A DNA stretch of 7,379 nt from an uncultured Ruminococcus sp. GTDB lineage: Bacteria; Bacillota; Clostridia; Oscillospirales; Ruminococcaceae. Position numbers and translations under genes: made by a program. Positions within the stretch are counted from its first letter, which is position 1. Each line of letters opens with the position of its first letter. A model generated the notes under the pieces. It ran no database searches. It saw nothing but the letters and a program-made list of their open reading frames with translations, and was not told where the DNA came from. Of the stretch, positions 1-5,258 are shown piece by piece. The DNA lies in the NCBI GenBank assembly GCA_947176565.1, contig CAMWRC010000050.1:1-7379 (forward strand), written 5' to 3'.

Positions 1-1
1 C

Positions 2-751
2 CTCGGTATTATCGGTCTCGGTGCAATCGGCGGAAAAATCGCAAATGCTGCCGACGCTCTCGGAATGAAGGTTATCGGCTATGACCCGTATCTTTCTGTA
101 GGTGCAGCTCTGCATCTTGAGCCGTCTGTAAAGGTTGTTACAGATATAAATGAAATCTACAAGAACAGCGACTATATCTCAATTCATATGCCATATACTC
201 CGCAGACAAAGAATACTATCGATGCAGAGCAGATTGAGATGATGAAAGACGGCGTTCGTCTTGTCAATCTTGCGCGCGGTGAACTTATCAACAGTCAGGC
301 TGTTATTGATGCAATAAAGACCGGCAAGGTTGCTAAATATGTTACTGATTTTGCTGATGATATTGTACTCGGTGAGGAAAATGTAATCGTTCTGCCGCAT
401 CTTGGTGCATCTACTCCTGAAAGTGAAGATAACTGCGCTGTTATGGCTGCTGAGGAAATCATCGACTATCTCGAAAACGGCAATATCAGAAACAGCGTGA
501 ATTATCCGAATCTTTCAATGAACGCAGTCGGCACAAAAATCTGTGTTCTTCACAAGAATGTTCCTACAACAATTGCTTCTATTACAACTGCTGTCGGAAA
601 TGAGGGAATCAACATCGAAAATATGTCTAACGCAAGCAAGGGCGATTTTGCTTACACTATGCTTGATGTTACAGGCGATGTTCCTCCTGCTGTTGAGGGC
701 ATGATAAATGCTATCGACGGCGTTATACGCATAAGAGTTATAAATAAGTAA
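2..751 (+). CDS. serA: D-3-phosphoglycerate dehydrogenase, 5'-truncated by the window edge
   Basis: This enzyme oxidises 3-phosphoglycerate to 3-phosphohydroxypyruvate with NAD, the first committed step of serine synthesis in the cytosol. The frame is open from base 2, upstream of the first ATG at 65, so the gene starts outside the window; 249 residues are visible. Fragment residues 5-10 (GLGAIG) are the GxGxxG dinucleotide loop, and D28 ends the second strand, as expected for NAD rather than NADP. R92 in NLARGELIN is the substrate/catalytic arginine and H133 in PHLGAST the catalytic histidine. A C-terminal ACT domain, about residues 178-249, suggests serine feedback control by family analogy. 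The stretch normally reading DVFxxEP is TDFADD (residues 115-120), which I recall from a short clostridial SerA type. Family call is very secure; the exact physiological substrate is inferred. Confidence 0.95.
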   Translation, partial: LGIIGLGAIGGKIANAADALGMKVIGYDPYLSVGAALHLEPSVKVVTDINEIYKNSDYISIHMPYTPQTKNTIDAEQIEMMKDGVRLVNLARGELINSQAVIDAIKTGKVAKYVTDFADDIVLGEENVIVLPHLGASTPESEDNCAVMAAEEIIDYLENGNIRNSVNYPNLSMNAVGTKICVLHKNVPTTIASITTAVGNEGINIENMSNASKGDFAYTMLDVTGDVPPAVEGMINAIDGVIRIRVINK

Positions 752-762
752 TCAAATTACAT

Positions 763-816
763 AAATCTGCGGAGGAGACGGTTAAATCGTCCTTCCGCGG
801 ATTTTTTATTTTTTTT
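763..816 (+). terminator. Rho-independent terminator of serA
   Basis: Starting 11 bases after the serA stop, AAATCTGCGGAG at 763 pairs with CTTCCGCGGATTT ending at 804. About 17 pairs form (two of them G-U) with a single bulged A on the left arm and a loop near 781-787. A T-rich tract runs from 802 to 816. It separates serA from the ribosomal-protein promoter 13 bp downstream. Confidence 0.92.
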
Positions 817-828
817 CCGGAAAAGTAC

Positions 829-857
829 TTGACAAATCCTGAAAAGTGTGATATAAT
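829..857 (+). promoter_or_regulatory. Sigma-A promoter of the rplJL operon
   Basis: A perfect TTGACA (829-834) and a perfect TATAAT (852-857) are separated by 17 bp, and TG at 849-850 adds an extended -10. This is as close to consensus as a promoter gets and suits a heavily expressed ribosomal operon. The expected transcription start is near 864, leaving a leader of roughly 175 nt before rplJ. Confidence 0.93.
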
Positions 858-863
858 GTACAA

Positions 864-1023
864 GCTGGATTATTTCAGCAGCTATCGTATTCTAAAGACA
901 GCTGGCAAGGTTCATGCCTGTAAGTCCCGCCGAGGAGTGCAATTGATATGTATTATCGTTGTCCTTTTCCGCGCTGTCGGCAAAGGATTTTTTATTGCAG
1001 CCGGATACGATGATTTATTATTC
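864..1023 (+). ncRNA. L10 leader (ribosomal protein L10-binding mRNA leader)
   Basis: The long untranslated leader carries the conserved landmarks of the Firmicutes L10 leader family: AGACAGCTGG at 896-905 and CCCGCCGAGG at 926-935, between the promoter and an attenuator ahead of rplJ. In Bacillus subtilis the L10-L12 complex binds this RNA and promotes premature termination, so the operon is self-limiting. Short helices can be drawn (AGCTG 863-867 with CAGCT 879-883; GGCA 904-907 with TGCC 915-918), but the fold was done by eye. The family call rests on motif, position and context; exact boundaries are uncertain. Confidence 0.85.
962..996 (+). terminator. Attenuator terminator in the L10 leader
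   Basis: TCCTTT (962-967) pairs with AAAGGA (982-987), and an inner CCG (969-971) pairs with CGG (978-980) across a one-by-one mismatch. The tract TTTTTTATT follows at 988-996. It sits inside the leader, 44 bases before the rplJ start, where an intrinsic terminator makes sense only as an attenuator. The likely sensor is L10-L12 bound to the upstream leader, by analogy with Bacillus. Confidence 0.85.
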
Positions 1024-1039
1024 GGAGGTGAATATAAAT

Positions 1040-1555
1040 ATGCCAAGCAATGCAGTTCTCGAAGCTAAAAAAGCTAAGGTTGAGCAGCTCACTGAACTCA
1101 TCAAGAACTCTGTTTCAGGCGTTCTCGTTGACTATAAGGGCATTACCGTTGAGGAAGATACAAAGCTCCGTAAGGAACTCCGTGAAGCCAATGTAAATTA
1201 TTTCGTTGAAAAAAATACACTGCTTCTCCGTGCTTTCAAAAACTGCGGTATTGATGGATTTGAGGACGTTCTCAATGGAACTACAGCTATCGCTCTCTCA
1301 AATGACGACCAGACTGCTCCTGCACGTATTCTCGGTGCATTCGCTGAGAAAGCAGGCGAAAGCAAATTCAACCTTAAAGCAGGTTACGTTGAGGGCGAAA
1401 TTTACGATACAGCAGGTGTTACTGCTCTTTCAAAAATCCCGTCAAAAGATGTCCTGCTCGCACAGCTCGTTGGTTCTCTCCAGGGACCTATGCAGAAACT
1501 TGCTGCTATTCTCGATGCAGTCAAGGAAAAGAAGTCAGAGGAAGAAGCTGCCTGA
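1040..1555 (+). CDS. rplJ: 50S ribosomal protein L10
   Basis: L10 binds 23S rRNA and anchors L7/L12 dimers, forming the stalk that recruits translation factors. The 171-residue product has the usual bacterial length. Residues 1-100 are a typical L10 N-terminal rRNA-binding domain, with the stretch VSGVLVDYKGITV near residues 25-37. The C-terminal helix from about residue 140 to the acidic, lysine-rich end is where L7/L12 dimers dock. The start at 1040 is chosen because GGAGGTG (1024-1030) lies 9 bases upstream and the protein then begins MPSNAVLEAKK, as L10 proteins do. The in-frame opening at 959 would place coding sequence over the attenuator and is not credible. It is first gene of a two-gene operon, and its product is the expected autogenous regulator. 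Confidence 0.97.
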   Translation: MPSNAVLEAKKAKVEQLTELIKNSVSGVLVDYKGITVEEDTKLRKELREANVNYFVEKNTLLLRAFKNCGIDGFEDVLNGTTAIALSNDDQTAPARILGAFAEKAGESKFNLKAGYVEGEIYDTAGVTALSKIPSKDVLLAQLVGSLQGPMQKLAAILDAVKEKKSEEEAA

Positions 1556-1612
1556 TTTCTTGTATTTATCTAATTTGTCAGCTTAAAATTTTATTTAAAG
1601 GAGATTATTATC

Positions 1613-1984
1613 ATGGCTTCAGAGAAGATTACAAAATTTGTTGAAGATATTAAGACACTCTCAGTTCTCGAACTTGCAGAGCTCGTTGATGCTATTCAGG
1701 AGGAATTTGGTGTAACTGCAATGGTTGCTGCTGCTCCTGCAGCCGGCGGTGCTGGTGCTGCTGAGGCTGCTAAGACAGAGTTCGATGTTGTTCTTACATC
1801 ATTCGGCGATGCTAAGATGGCTGTTATCAAGTGCGCTAAGGAAGTTCTCGGTCTCAGCCTTAAGGACGCTAAGACAGTTGTTGAAAAGGCTCCTGTTACT
1901 ATCAAGGAAGCTGTTTCAGAGACAGAAGCTAACGAAGTTAAGGAAAAGTTCGAGGCTGCTGGTGCTTCTATCGAAATCAAGTAA
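1613..1984 (+). CDS. rplL: 50S ribosomal protein L7/L12
   Basis: L7/L12 forms the mobile ribosomal stalk dimers that contact EF-Tu, EF-G and other GTPases. The 123-residue protein shows the full architecture: an N-terminal dimerisation/L10-binding helical region (about 1-35), an Ala/Gly-rich hinge (about 38-53), and the C-terminal factor-binding domain (about 55-123). That domain has [19 protein letters not shown] in place of the common IxVIKxVRExTGLGLKEAK. Arg to Lys and Gly to Ser changes there are mild departures from the consensus as I remember it. AAAGGAG (1597-1603) lies 9 bases before the ATG. It follows rplJ by 57 bp with no promoter or terminator visible between them, so the two are co-transcribed. 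Confidence 0.97.
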   Translation: MASEKITKFVEDIKTLSVLELAELVDAIQEEFGVTAMVAAAPAAGGAGAAEAAKTEFDVVLTSFGDAKMAVIKCAKEVLGLSLKDAKTVVEKAPVTIKEAVSETEANEVKEKFEAAGASIEIK

Positions 1985-2005
1985 TTTTTTATTACTTATG
2001 CTTAC

Positions 2006-2044
2006 AAAAGCTGTTTCTCCGGAAACAGCTTTTTTTATTTTTTT
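2006..2044 (+). terminator. Rho-independent terminator of the rplJL operon
   Basis: A perfect 12-bp stem, AAAAGCTGTTTC (2006-2017) with GAAACAGCTTTT (2022-2033), closes a TCCG loop. The T-rich run continues to 2044. It begins 22 bases after the rplL stop, and the next promoter starts two bases after the T-rich run. It is nearly identical to the hairpin at 2742-2771. Confidence 0.95.
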
Positions 2045-2045
2045 C

Positions 2046-2075
2046 TTGACAACAAGATGTATTTCATGTTATAAT
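2046..2075 (+). promoter_or_regulatory. Sigma-A promoter of the zinc-ribbon/TM2 gene
   Basis: TTGACA (2046-2051) and TATAAT (2070-2075) are both perfect and are spaced by 18 bp. TG at 2067-2068 gives an extended -10. The predicted start near 2082 leaves a 5' leader of about 43 nt. The strength of the sequence implies vegetative, probably constitutive expression. Confidence 0.9.
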
Positions 2076-2124
2076 ATATCAGGATATAATTTGACTCAAA
2101 ATACGGTTAAAAGGAGTAATTATC

Positions 2125-2718
2125 ATGAACGAAGTCAGCCTGAAAAAAGATGAAGCACCTAATGGATTTAAAACTTGTCCCTGCTGCCGCGGTATGATTG
2201 CAAATGATGCTTCTGTCTGCAACTTCTGCGGTGAGGAATTTACTGTTCAGCAGCCCGCATATCCACAGAATATCGCAAATCAGAACGTTATGCAGCAAAG
2301 TGTTGCACAGCAGAATGTTATGCAGCAGAATGTCGCACAGCAGAATGTGTATTCTCAGAATAATACAAAATTCTGTAAGCACTGTGGCGGAAAAATTCCC
2401 CATGATGCAGTTATCTGTACACTTTGCGGCAGACAGGTAGAGGAACTTAAACAGTCCGCTGCTCCACAGCCGCAGGTTATTGTCAATAATACCAACACAA
2501 ATATGAACACAAATATAAATGCTGGCGGTGCAAATCTGAAAAATAAATGGGTTGCTTTCTGGCTCTGCTTTTTCTTTGGCGGATTGGGTATACACAAATT
2601 TTACGAAGGAAAAATACTTATGGGTATTATCTACTTCTTTACTGTCGGATTTTTCGGAATCGGAAGCCTTATTGATTTAATCCGGATTCTGCTCAAACCT
2701 AAATATTACCAGCCCTGA
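2125..2718 (+). CDS. Double zinc-ribbon TM2-domain membrane protein
   Basis: I recognise the domains but not a named gene. Two zinc ribbons are visible: C18-x2-C21 with C32-x2-C35, and C84-x2-C87 with C98-x2-C101. Between them, residues 52-76 are five tandem five-residue units ([25 protein letters not shown]). A second Asn/Thr-rich stretch (121-132) leads to a C-terminal TM2 domain (about 139-197). That domain has the [12 protein letters not shown] turn between two hydrophobic helices and LIDLIRI at the end. The N-terminal half is presumably cytoplasmic. AAGGAG (2111-2116) precedes the ATG by 8 bases. The gene has its own promoter and terminator, so it is monocistronic. TM2 proteins have no agreed biochemical role, and I assign none. 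Confidence 0.9.
   Translation: MNEVSLKKDEAPNGFKTCPCCRGMIANDASVCNFCGEEFTVQQPAYPQNIANQNVMQQSVAQQNVMQQNVAQQNVYSQNNTKFCKHCGGKIPHDAVICTLCGRQVEELKQSAAPQPQVIVNNTNTNMNTNINAGGANLKNKWVAFWLCFFFGGLGIHKFYEGKILMGIIYFFTVGFFGIGSLIDLIRILLKPKYYQP
2278..2352 (+). repeat. In-frame 15-bp tandem repeat (Gln/Asn/Val units)
   Basis: Five consecutive 15-bp units encode [20 protein letters not shown] and QQNVY. Alternating Met and Ala at the last position makes a 30-bp higher-order period, so growth by duplication of a 10-residue block is likely. The units differ mostly at third codon positions. The repeat forms a flexible, polar spacer between the two zinc ribbons. Confidence 0.88.
2494..2517 (+). repeat. Short 12-bp direct repeat coding Asn-Thr-Asn-X
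   Basis: Two adjacent 12-bp copies differ only in the last base (2494-2505 and 2506-2517). They encode NTNM and NTNI in the linker just before the TM2 domain. It is a minor low-complexity tract and extends the flexible linker. Confidence 0.7.
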
Positions 2719-2729
2719 ATCATCGCGTG

Positions 2730-3776
2730 TTATTTCTGTTCAAAAGCTGTTCTTTCGGGAACAGCTTTTTTGTTGCCTGATGATTTCCATATTACCGCGG
2801 CAGTCATGATAATAAGAAGTACCGACGGCACGGGAGACGGAGCTTTGTGCAGTTCTCCAATTGTAAGGTTTGCCGCAACTGTTTCTCCGGCAAGAAAAAC
2901 AGGAAGAAGCAGTCTGCATATTATATAACTCAATGCCGATGCTGCAATTCTTATAACAGCTAACGGAAGTATGGAAAGATTTCCGCGGAATATAGCTGAA
3001 ATCTGCATAAGAACACATATTCCGCCGAATGAAAGCATTCCGGTAGTCAGGGGAGAATCGGCATTAAGTTCCGTGATTGATGTAATATCAAGAACTGTGC
3101 GGATAATTACGGAATTGTCCGGAATTATTCCATAATCTTCCAGCATTGCGGAAAATACAGAAAATGCAGTGACCATGAAGCAGAGTTCACCCATAGTCCG
3201 ACCGGCTGAACTTACGCAATCCGTAAGCATATCGGCGGAGAATCTGATTTCCGTTACTTTCCCAGATGATATTTCAAATCGTCTGAAATATACTGATAAT
3301 ATAAGCAATAAGATTATATTTGCGCTGACTGCTGAAACGAGAATCAATGCTCCCATGCGTTTATCTGACGTAATACAGCCGAAAATAAATGCTGTTCCCG
3401 AACCGAAGCACACTCCGGAAAGAAGTTCTGCAAAGCGTTTCGGCAGAGTTTTATTATTGTACATCGTATATATTATTTTTGCACCTACCGGATAGCCTGC
3501 TGTCAGGGAAAATAAAAATACTGCTGCACATTCTCCGTTTATACCAAAAAGTATACGGGAAACAGGCGTGAGATATTTTCCGCATCGGAATATGATTCCA
3601 CTTCTTATGAGTATTCCGGAAACTGCCATCATGGCATACAGAGGCGGTATAACGGATTCTATACAGCGTTTCACGCCGTCTGCGGCAGCAGCTCCGGCAT
3701 TTGCAGGGAAAACAAGACAATATATCGCAATGCATGCCATAAATAGTATGGCGAGCATTTTTTTTACATTTTTCAT
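2730..3776 (-). CDS. ylbJ: YlbJ-like sporulation integral membrane protein
   Basis: The 348-residue product is a polytopic membrane protein with about eight hydrophobic segments (for example near 8-25, 43-60, 112-135, 141-163, 191-212, 243-263, 269-296 and 316-330). It carries hallmarks of the YlbJ/nucleoside-recognition (GATE-like) family: SVIPPLYAMMAVSG (41-54), LTAGYPVGAK (91-100), CFGSGTAFI (123-131) and LDITSITEL (239-247). In Bacillus, YlbJ is a sigma-E-dependent mother-cell protein needed for spore formation, and related proteins have been linked to dipicolinate passage; the transported substrate here is unproven. It is shorter than Bacillus YlbJ (about 400 residues). AGGTGAT just upstream of the start at 3776 supports the start. 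It diverges from yqfC, consistent with a shared sporulation programme. The family is confident, but exact orthology to YlbJ rather than a paralogue is less so. Confidence 0.82.
   Translation of the reverse strand: MKNVKKMLAILFMACIAIYCLVFPANAGAAAADGVKRCIESVIPPLYAMMAVSGILIRSGIIFRCGKYLTPVSRILFGINGECAAVFLFSLTAGYPVGAKIIYTMYNNKTLPKRFAELLSGVCFGSGTAFIFGCITSDKRMGALILVSAVSANIILLLILSVYFRRFEISSGKVTEIRFSADMLTDCVSSAGRTMGELCFMVTAFSVFSAMLEDYGIIPDNSVIIRTVLDITSITELNADSPLTTGMLSFGGICVLMQISAIFRGNLSILPLAVIRIAASALSYIICRLLLPVFLAGETVAANLTIGELHKAPSPVPSVLLIIMTAAVIWKSSGNKKAVPERTAFEQK
2742..2771 (+). terminator. Terminator of the TM2 gene, inside the opposing ylbJ-like coding sequence
   Basis: AAAAGCTGTTC (2742-2752) pairs perfectly with GAACAGCTTTT (2759-2769) around a TTTCGG loop, and the T run is 2766-2771. 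It lies 23 bases past the TM2 gene stop but within the last codons of the convergent ylbJ-like gene, encoding part of its ERTAFE tail. On the minus strand only four T residues follow the stem, so efficient termination is expected mainly for plus-strand transcripts. Confidence 0.88.
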
Positions 3777-3801
3777 ATCATCACCTGCTAAATCATATTA
3801 T
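3773..3801 (+). promoter_or_regulatory. Candidate sigma-E-type promoter for yqfC-yqfD
   Basis: TCATATC (3773-3779) and CATATTAT (3794-3801) are separated by 14 bp. They resemble the sigma-E elements known from Bacillus (KMATATT, 14-15 bp, CATACAMT) at 6 of 7 and 6 of 8 positions. The implied start near 3808 leaves about 25 nt before the yqfC ATG, enough for its GAGGTG site. No good sigma-A promoter is visible in this gap. This is inferred from pattern and gene identity only. Confidence 0.5.
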
Positions 3802-3820
3802 TTAACAGCCGCAAATATGA
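3792..3820 (-). promoter_or_regulatory. Possible overlapping sigma-E-type promoter for the ylbJ-like gene
   Basis: Read on the minus strand, TCATATT (3820-3814), a 14-bp spacer and AATATGAT (3799-3792) form a sigma-E-like pair. The implied start, near 3785, would fall at the first base of the ribosome binding site, so this assignment is weak. The arms TCATATT (3793-3799) and AATATGA (3814-3820) are exact inverted repeats and could equally be a symmetric operator. Confidence 0.3.
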
Positions 3821-3832
3821 CGAGGTGATAAT

Positions 3833-4126
3833 ATGTTTGATAATCTGACAAATTCCGTTCAGAGAGCTTTTTTTCTTGAAACGGTATTTCATGTCTCAGG
3901 AAACCGTGAGCTGATAATCGAAAACTGTAACAAAATACTTGAATGCAGTGATGTTTTTATGTCTCTTTCCTCAACAAGTCTTGTAGTTCAGATATGGGGC
4001 AGTGAACTGCGGGCTTTTGATTATAAGACAAAAGGACTTGTTATAAGAGGAAAAATTTCTCATATCGAGCTTGTGGAAAGGGGGAAAAGGCATGAAAAAT
4101 CAGCTGAGGGGCTGCATAAAGATTAA
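3833..4126 (+). CDS. yqfC: Sporulation protein YqfC
   Basis: This 97-residue protein belongs to the YabP/YqfC family. The conserved pattern is visible: VSGNRELIIENCNKIL (near 21-36), a central beta-rich stretch with VVQIWGSELRAFDY (near 51-64), and VIRGKISHIELVERG (near 69-83). Bacillus homologues are expressed in the mother cell under sigma-E, and the yqfC-yqfD pair is needed for efficient sporulation; the biochemical role is unknown. GAGGTG (3822-3827) lies 5 bases before the ATG at 3833. The 3' end overlaps yqfD by 35 bp in another frame, indicating translational coupling. The final dozen residues are charged and lie in the overlap, so they may be little constrained. Confidence 0.88.
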   Translation: MFDNLTNSVQRAFFLETVFHVSGNRELIIENCNKILECSDVFMSLSSTSLVVQIWGSELRAFDYKTKGLVIRGKISHIELVERGKRHEKSAEGLHKD

Positions 4127-5255
4127 TGTCAAGGGAAAAAATCTGTATCAGTTTATAAATGCCGTTCATGACCGCAGAATCGGAATTTTTCAGCAGTATG
4201 TAAAGGGCAATTCGCTTTCTGCTGAAATTTACCGGAATAAACTGAAAATAATAAAATCTATCGCTGATGAATTTGATATGGAACTGAAATATTTTGAATA
4301 TGATACCGTATCGGCAAAAATTATCAGACAGCGGCGGCGGTTTGGTCTTATAATAGGCGCGCTTATTGTTATTGGTGCATCGCTGTATTTTTCAAATGTC
4401 GTAGTGACAATAGAAATTCAGGGAAATGAAACAGTAAGCAGTGATTTGATTCTTACCGCTCTTTCAGAAATCGGAATAAAAGAGGGTATTCCGTTTGGTC
4501 AGATAAATTATATCCGCAGCGAAAATCAGCTCCAGACTATGCTCGATGATATATCATGGGTCGGTATGCATCGTACCGGACATCGGCTTGTTGTCGAGAT
4601 TACGGAAATAATCCCTAAGCCTGATATGCTGAAAAATCGTCTGCCGTGCAATGTAGTAGCTGCCTATGATGCAGAAATCGTGGATTTTTCGGTTCGCGAC
4701 GGTCAGCTGATGAAAAAAATCGGCGATTATGTTTTTGCCGGCGATATGCTTATAAACGGTGTGACTTCGGATTCAACAGGGCATGTCACATTGCACCACG
4801 CAATGGGAAGTATAACCGGAATATATAAAAATTCAGCCGATTTTCAGGGGAGCTTTACAAAAGAACGCATGACAGCTACCGGAGAAACCGAAAAACGTCG
4901 TAAATTAAAATTGTTTGGTCTTGAAATTCCGCTGTATTTCGGCAGAAATCACTATGAATACAGCAGTTCTGAGGTTTTGGAGAGACCATTTTCAGTGTTC
5001 GGAATACAGCTGCCGATAGTTCTGAAAACTACGGAGTATACGGAACTTAGCCGCTCAGAAACAACGTTATCCGCGGACGAACTCAGGGCAGAACTTATGG
5101 AAAAGATTTATCTCTACGAACAGAATTTTCTTGATGAATGTGAAATCCTTGAAAGAAAAATTACAGAAGATGAAAATGCAGATACCCTTACTTTAACCGT
5201 TGAATACCGGTTAAAGGGGGATATCTGCAAAGAAAAAGAAATATTAATCAAATAG
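4092..5255 (+). CDS. yqfD: Sporulation protein YqfD
   Basis: The 387-residue product matches the YqfD family in length and order. The N-terminus MKNQLRGCIKINVKGKNL is typical. Next come an Arg-rich stop-transfer (RQRRR, 79-83) and a single membrane helix (about 84-101). The extracytoplasmic part begins with a POTRA-like segment (NVVVTIEIQGNETV) and continues through DDISWVGMHRTGHRLVVEITE. The start at 4092 is preferred over an upstream TTG at 4071 because AAAGGGG (4077-4083) sits 8 bases before it and the family N-terminus then begins correctly. In Bacillus the gene is sigma-E-controlled and required for sporulation. In many Firmicutes phoH and ybeY follow yqfCD, but here an opposing glycoside hydrolase gene follows directly. 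Confidence 0.9.
   Translation: MKNQLRGCIKINVKGKNLYQFINAVHDRRIGIFQQYVKGNSLSAEIYRNKLKIIKSIADEFDMELKYFEYDTVSAKIIRQRRRFGLIIGALIVIGASLYFSNVVVTIEIQGNETVSSDLILTALSEIGIKEGIPFGQINYIRSENQLQTMLDDISWVGMHRTGHRLVVEITEIIPKPDMLKNRLPCNVVAAYDAEIVDFSVRDGQLMKKIGDYVFAGDMLINGVTSDSTGHVTLHHAMGSITGIYKNSADFQGSFTKERMTATGETEKRRKLKLFGLEIPLYFGRNHYEYSSSEVLERPFSVFGIQLPIVLKTTEYTELSRSETTLSADELRAELMEKIYLYEQNFLDECEILERKITEDENADTLTLTVEYRLKGDICKEKEILIK
5191..5216. repeat. Perfect 9-bp inverted repeat within the 3' end of yqfD
   Basis: CTTTAACCG (5191-5199) and CGGTTAAAG (5208-5216) are exact reverse complements around an 8-base loop. With bulges the stem can extend outward (GATACCC at 5181-5187 against GGG and TATC up to 5225). 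It lies about 40 bp from the tail-to-tail gene junction. Neither strand has an immediate T tract, so it is not a standard intrinsic terminator, but it could stall or protect the 3' end of either convergent transcript. Confidence 0.5.
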
Positions 5256-5258
5256 ATA

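Noticed and set aside
959..1039. Upstream in-frame extension of rplJ starting at 959
   Set aside because: It would translate across the leader attenuator, has no ribosome binding site, and its residues do not resemble L10. The ATG at 1040 has a strong site and the correct N-terminus.
1556..1612. Regulatory hairpin between rplJ and rplL
   Set aside because: I looked for an attenuator or processing stem in the 57-bp gap but found only AT-rich sequence and the rplL ribosome binding site.
1696..1980. Minus-strand open frame opposite rplL
   Set aside because: It is a low-complexity Ala/Thr/Ser translation of the antisense of a highly biased ribosomal gene, with no ribosome binding site.
2107..2597. 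Minus-strand open frames opposite the TM2 gene, including a repeat-rich LLCNILLHN-type stretch
   Set aside because: The repeat is the antisense shadow of the Gln/Asn tandem repeat. The frames lack start signals and run through the promoter and start of a well-supported plus-strand gene.
3169..3828. Plus-strand open frames across the ylbJ-like gene
   Set aside because: They are antisense to a clear membrane-protein coding frame, have no ribosome binding sites, and show no recognisable domain.
4071..4091. TTG start for yqfD at 4071
   Set aside because: The ATG at 4092 has AAAGGGG at proper distance and begins with the family-typical sequence; the TTG lacks a suitable upstream site.
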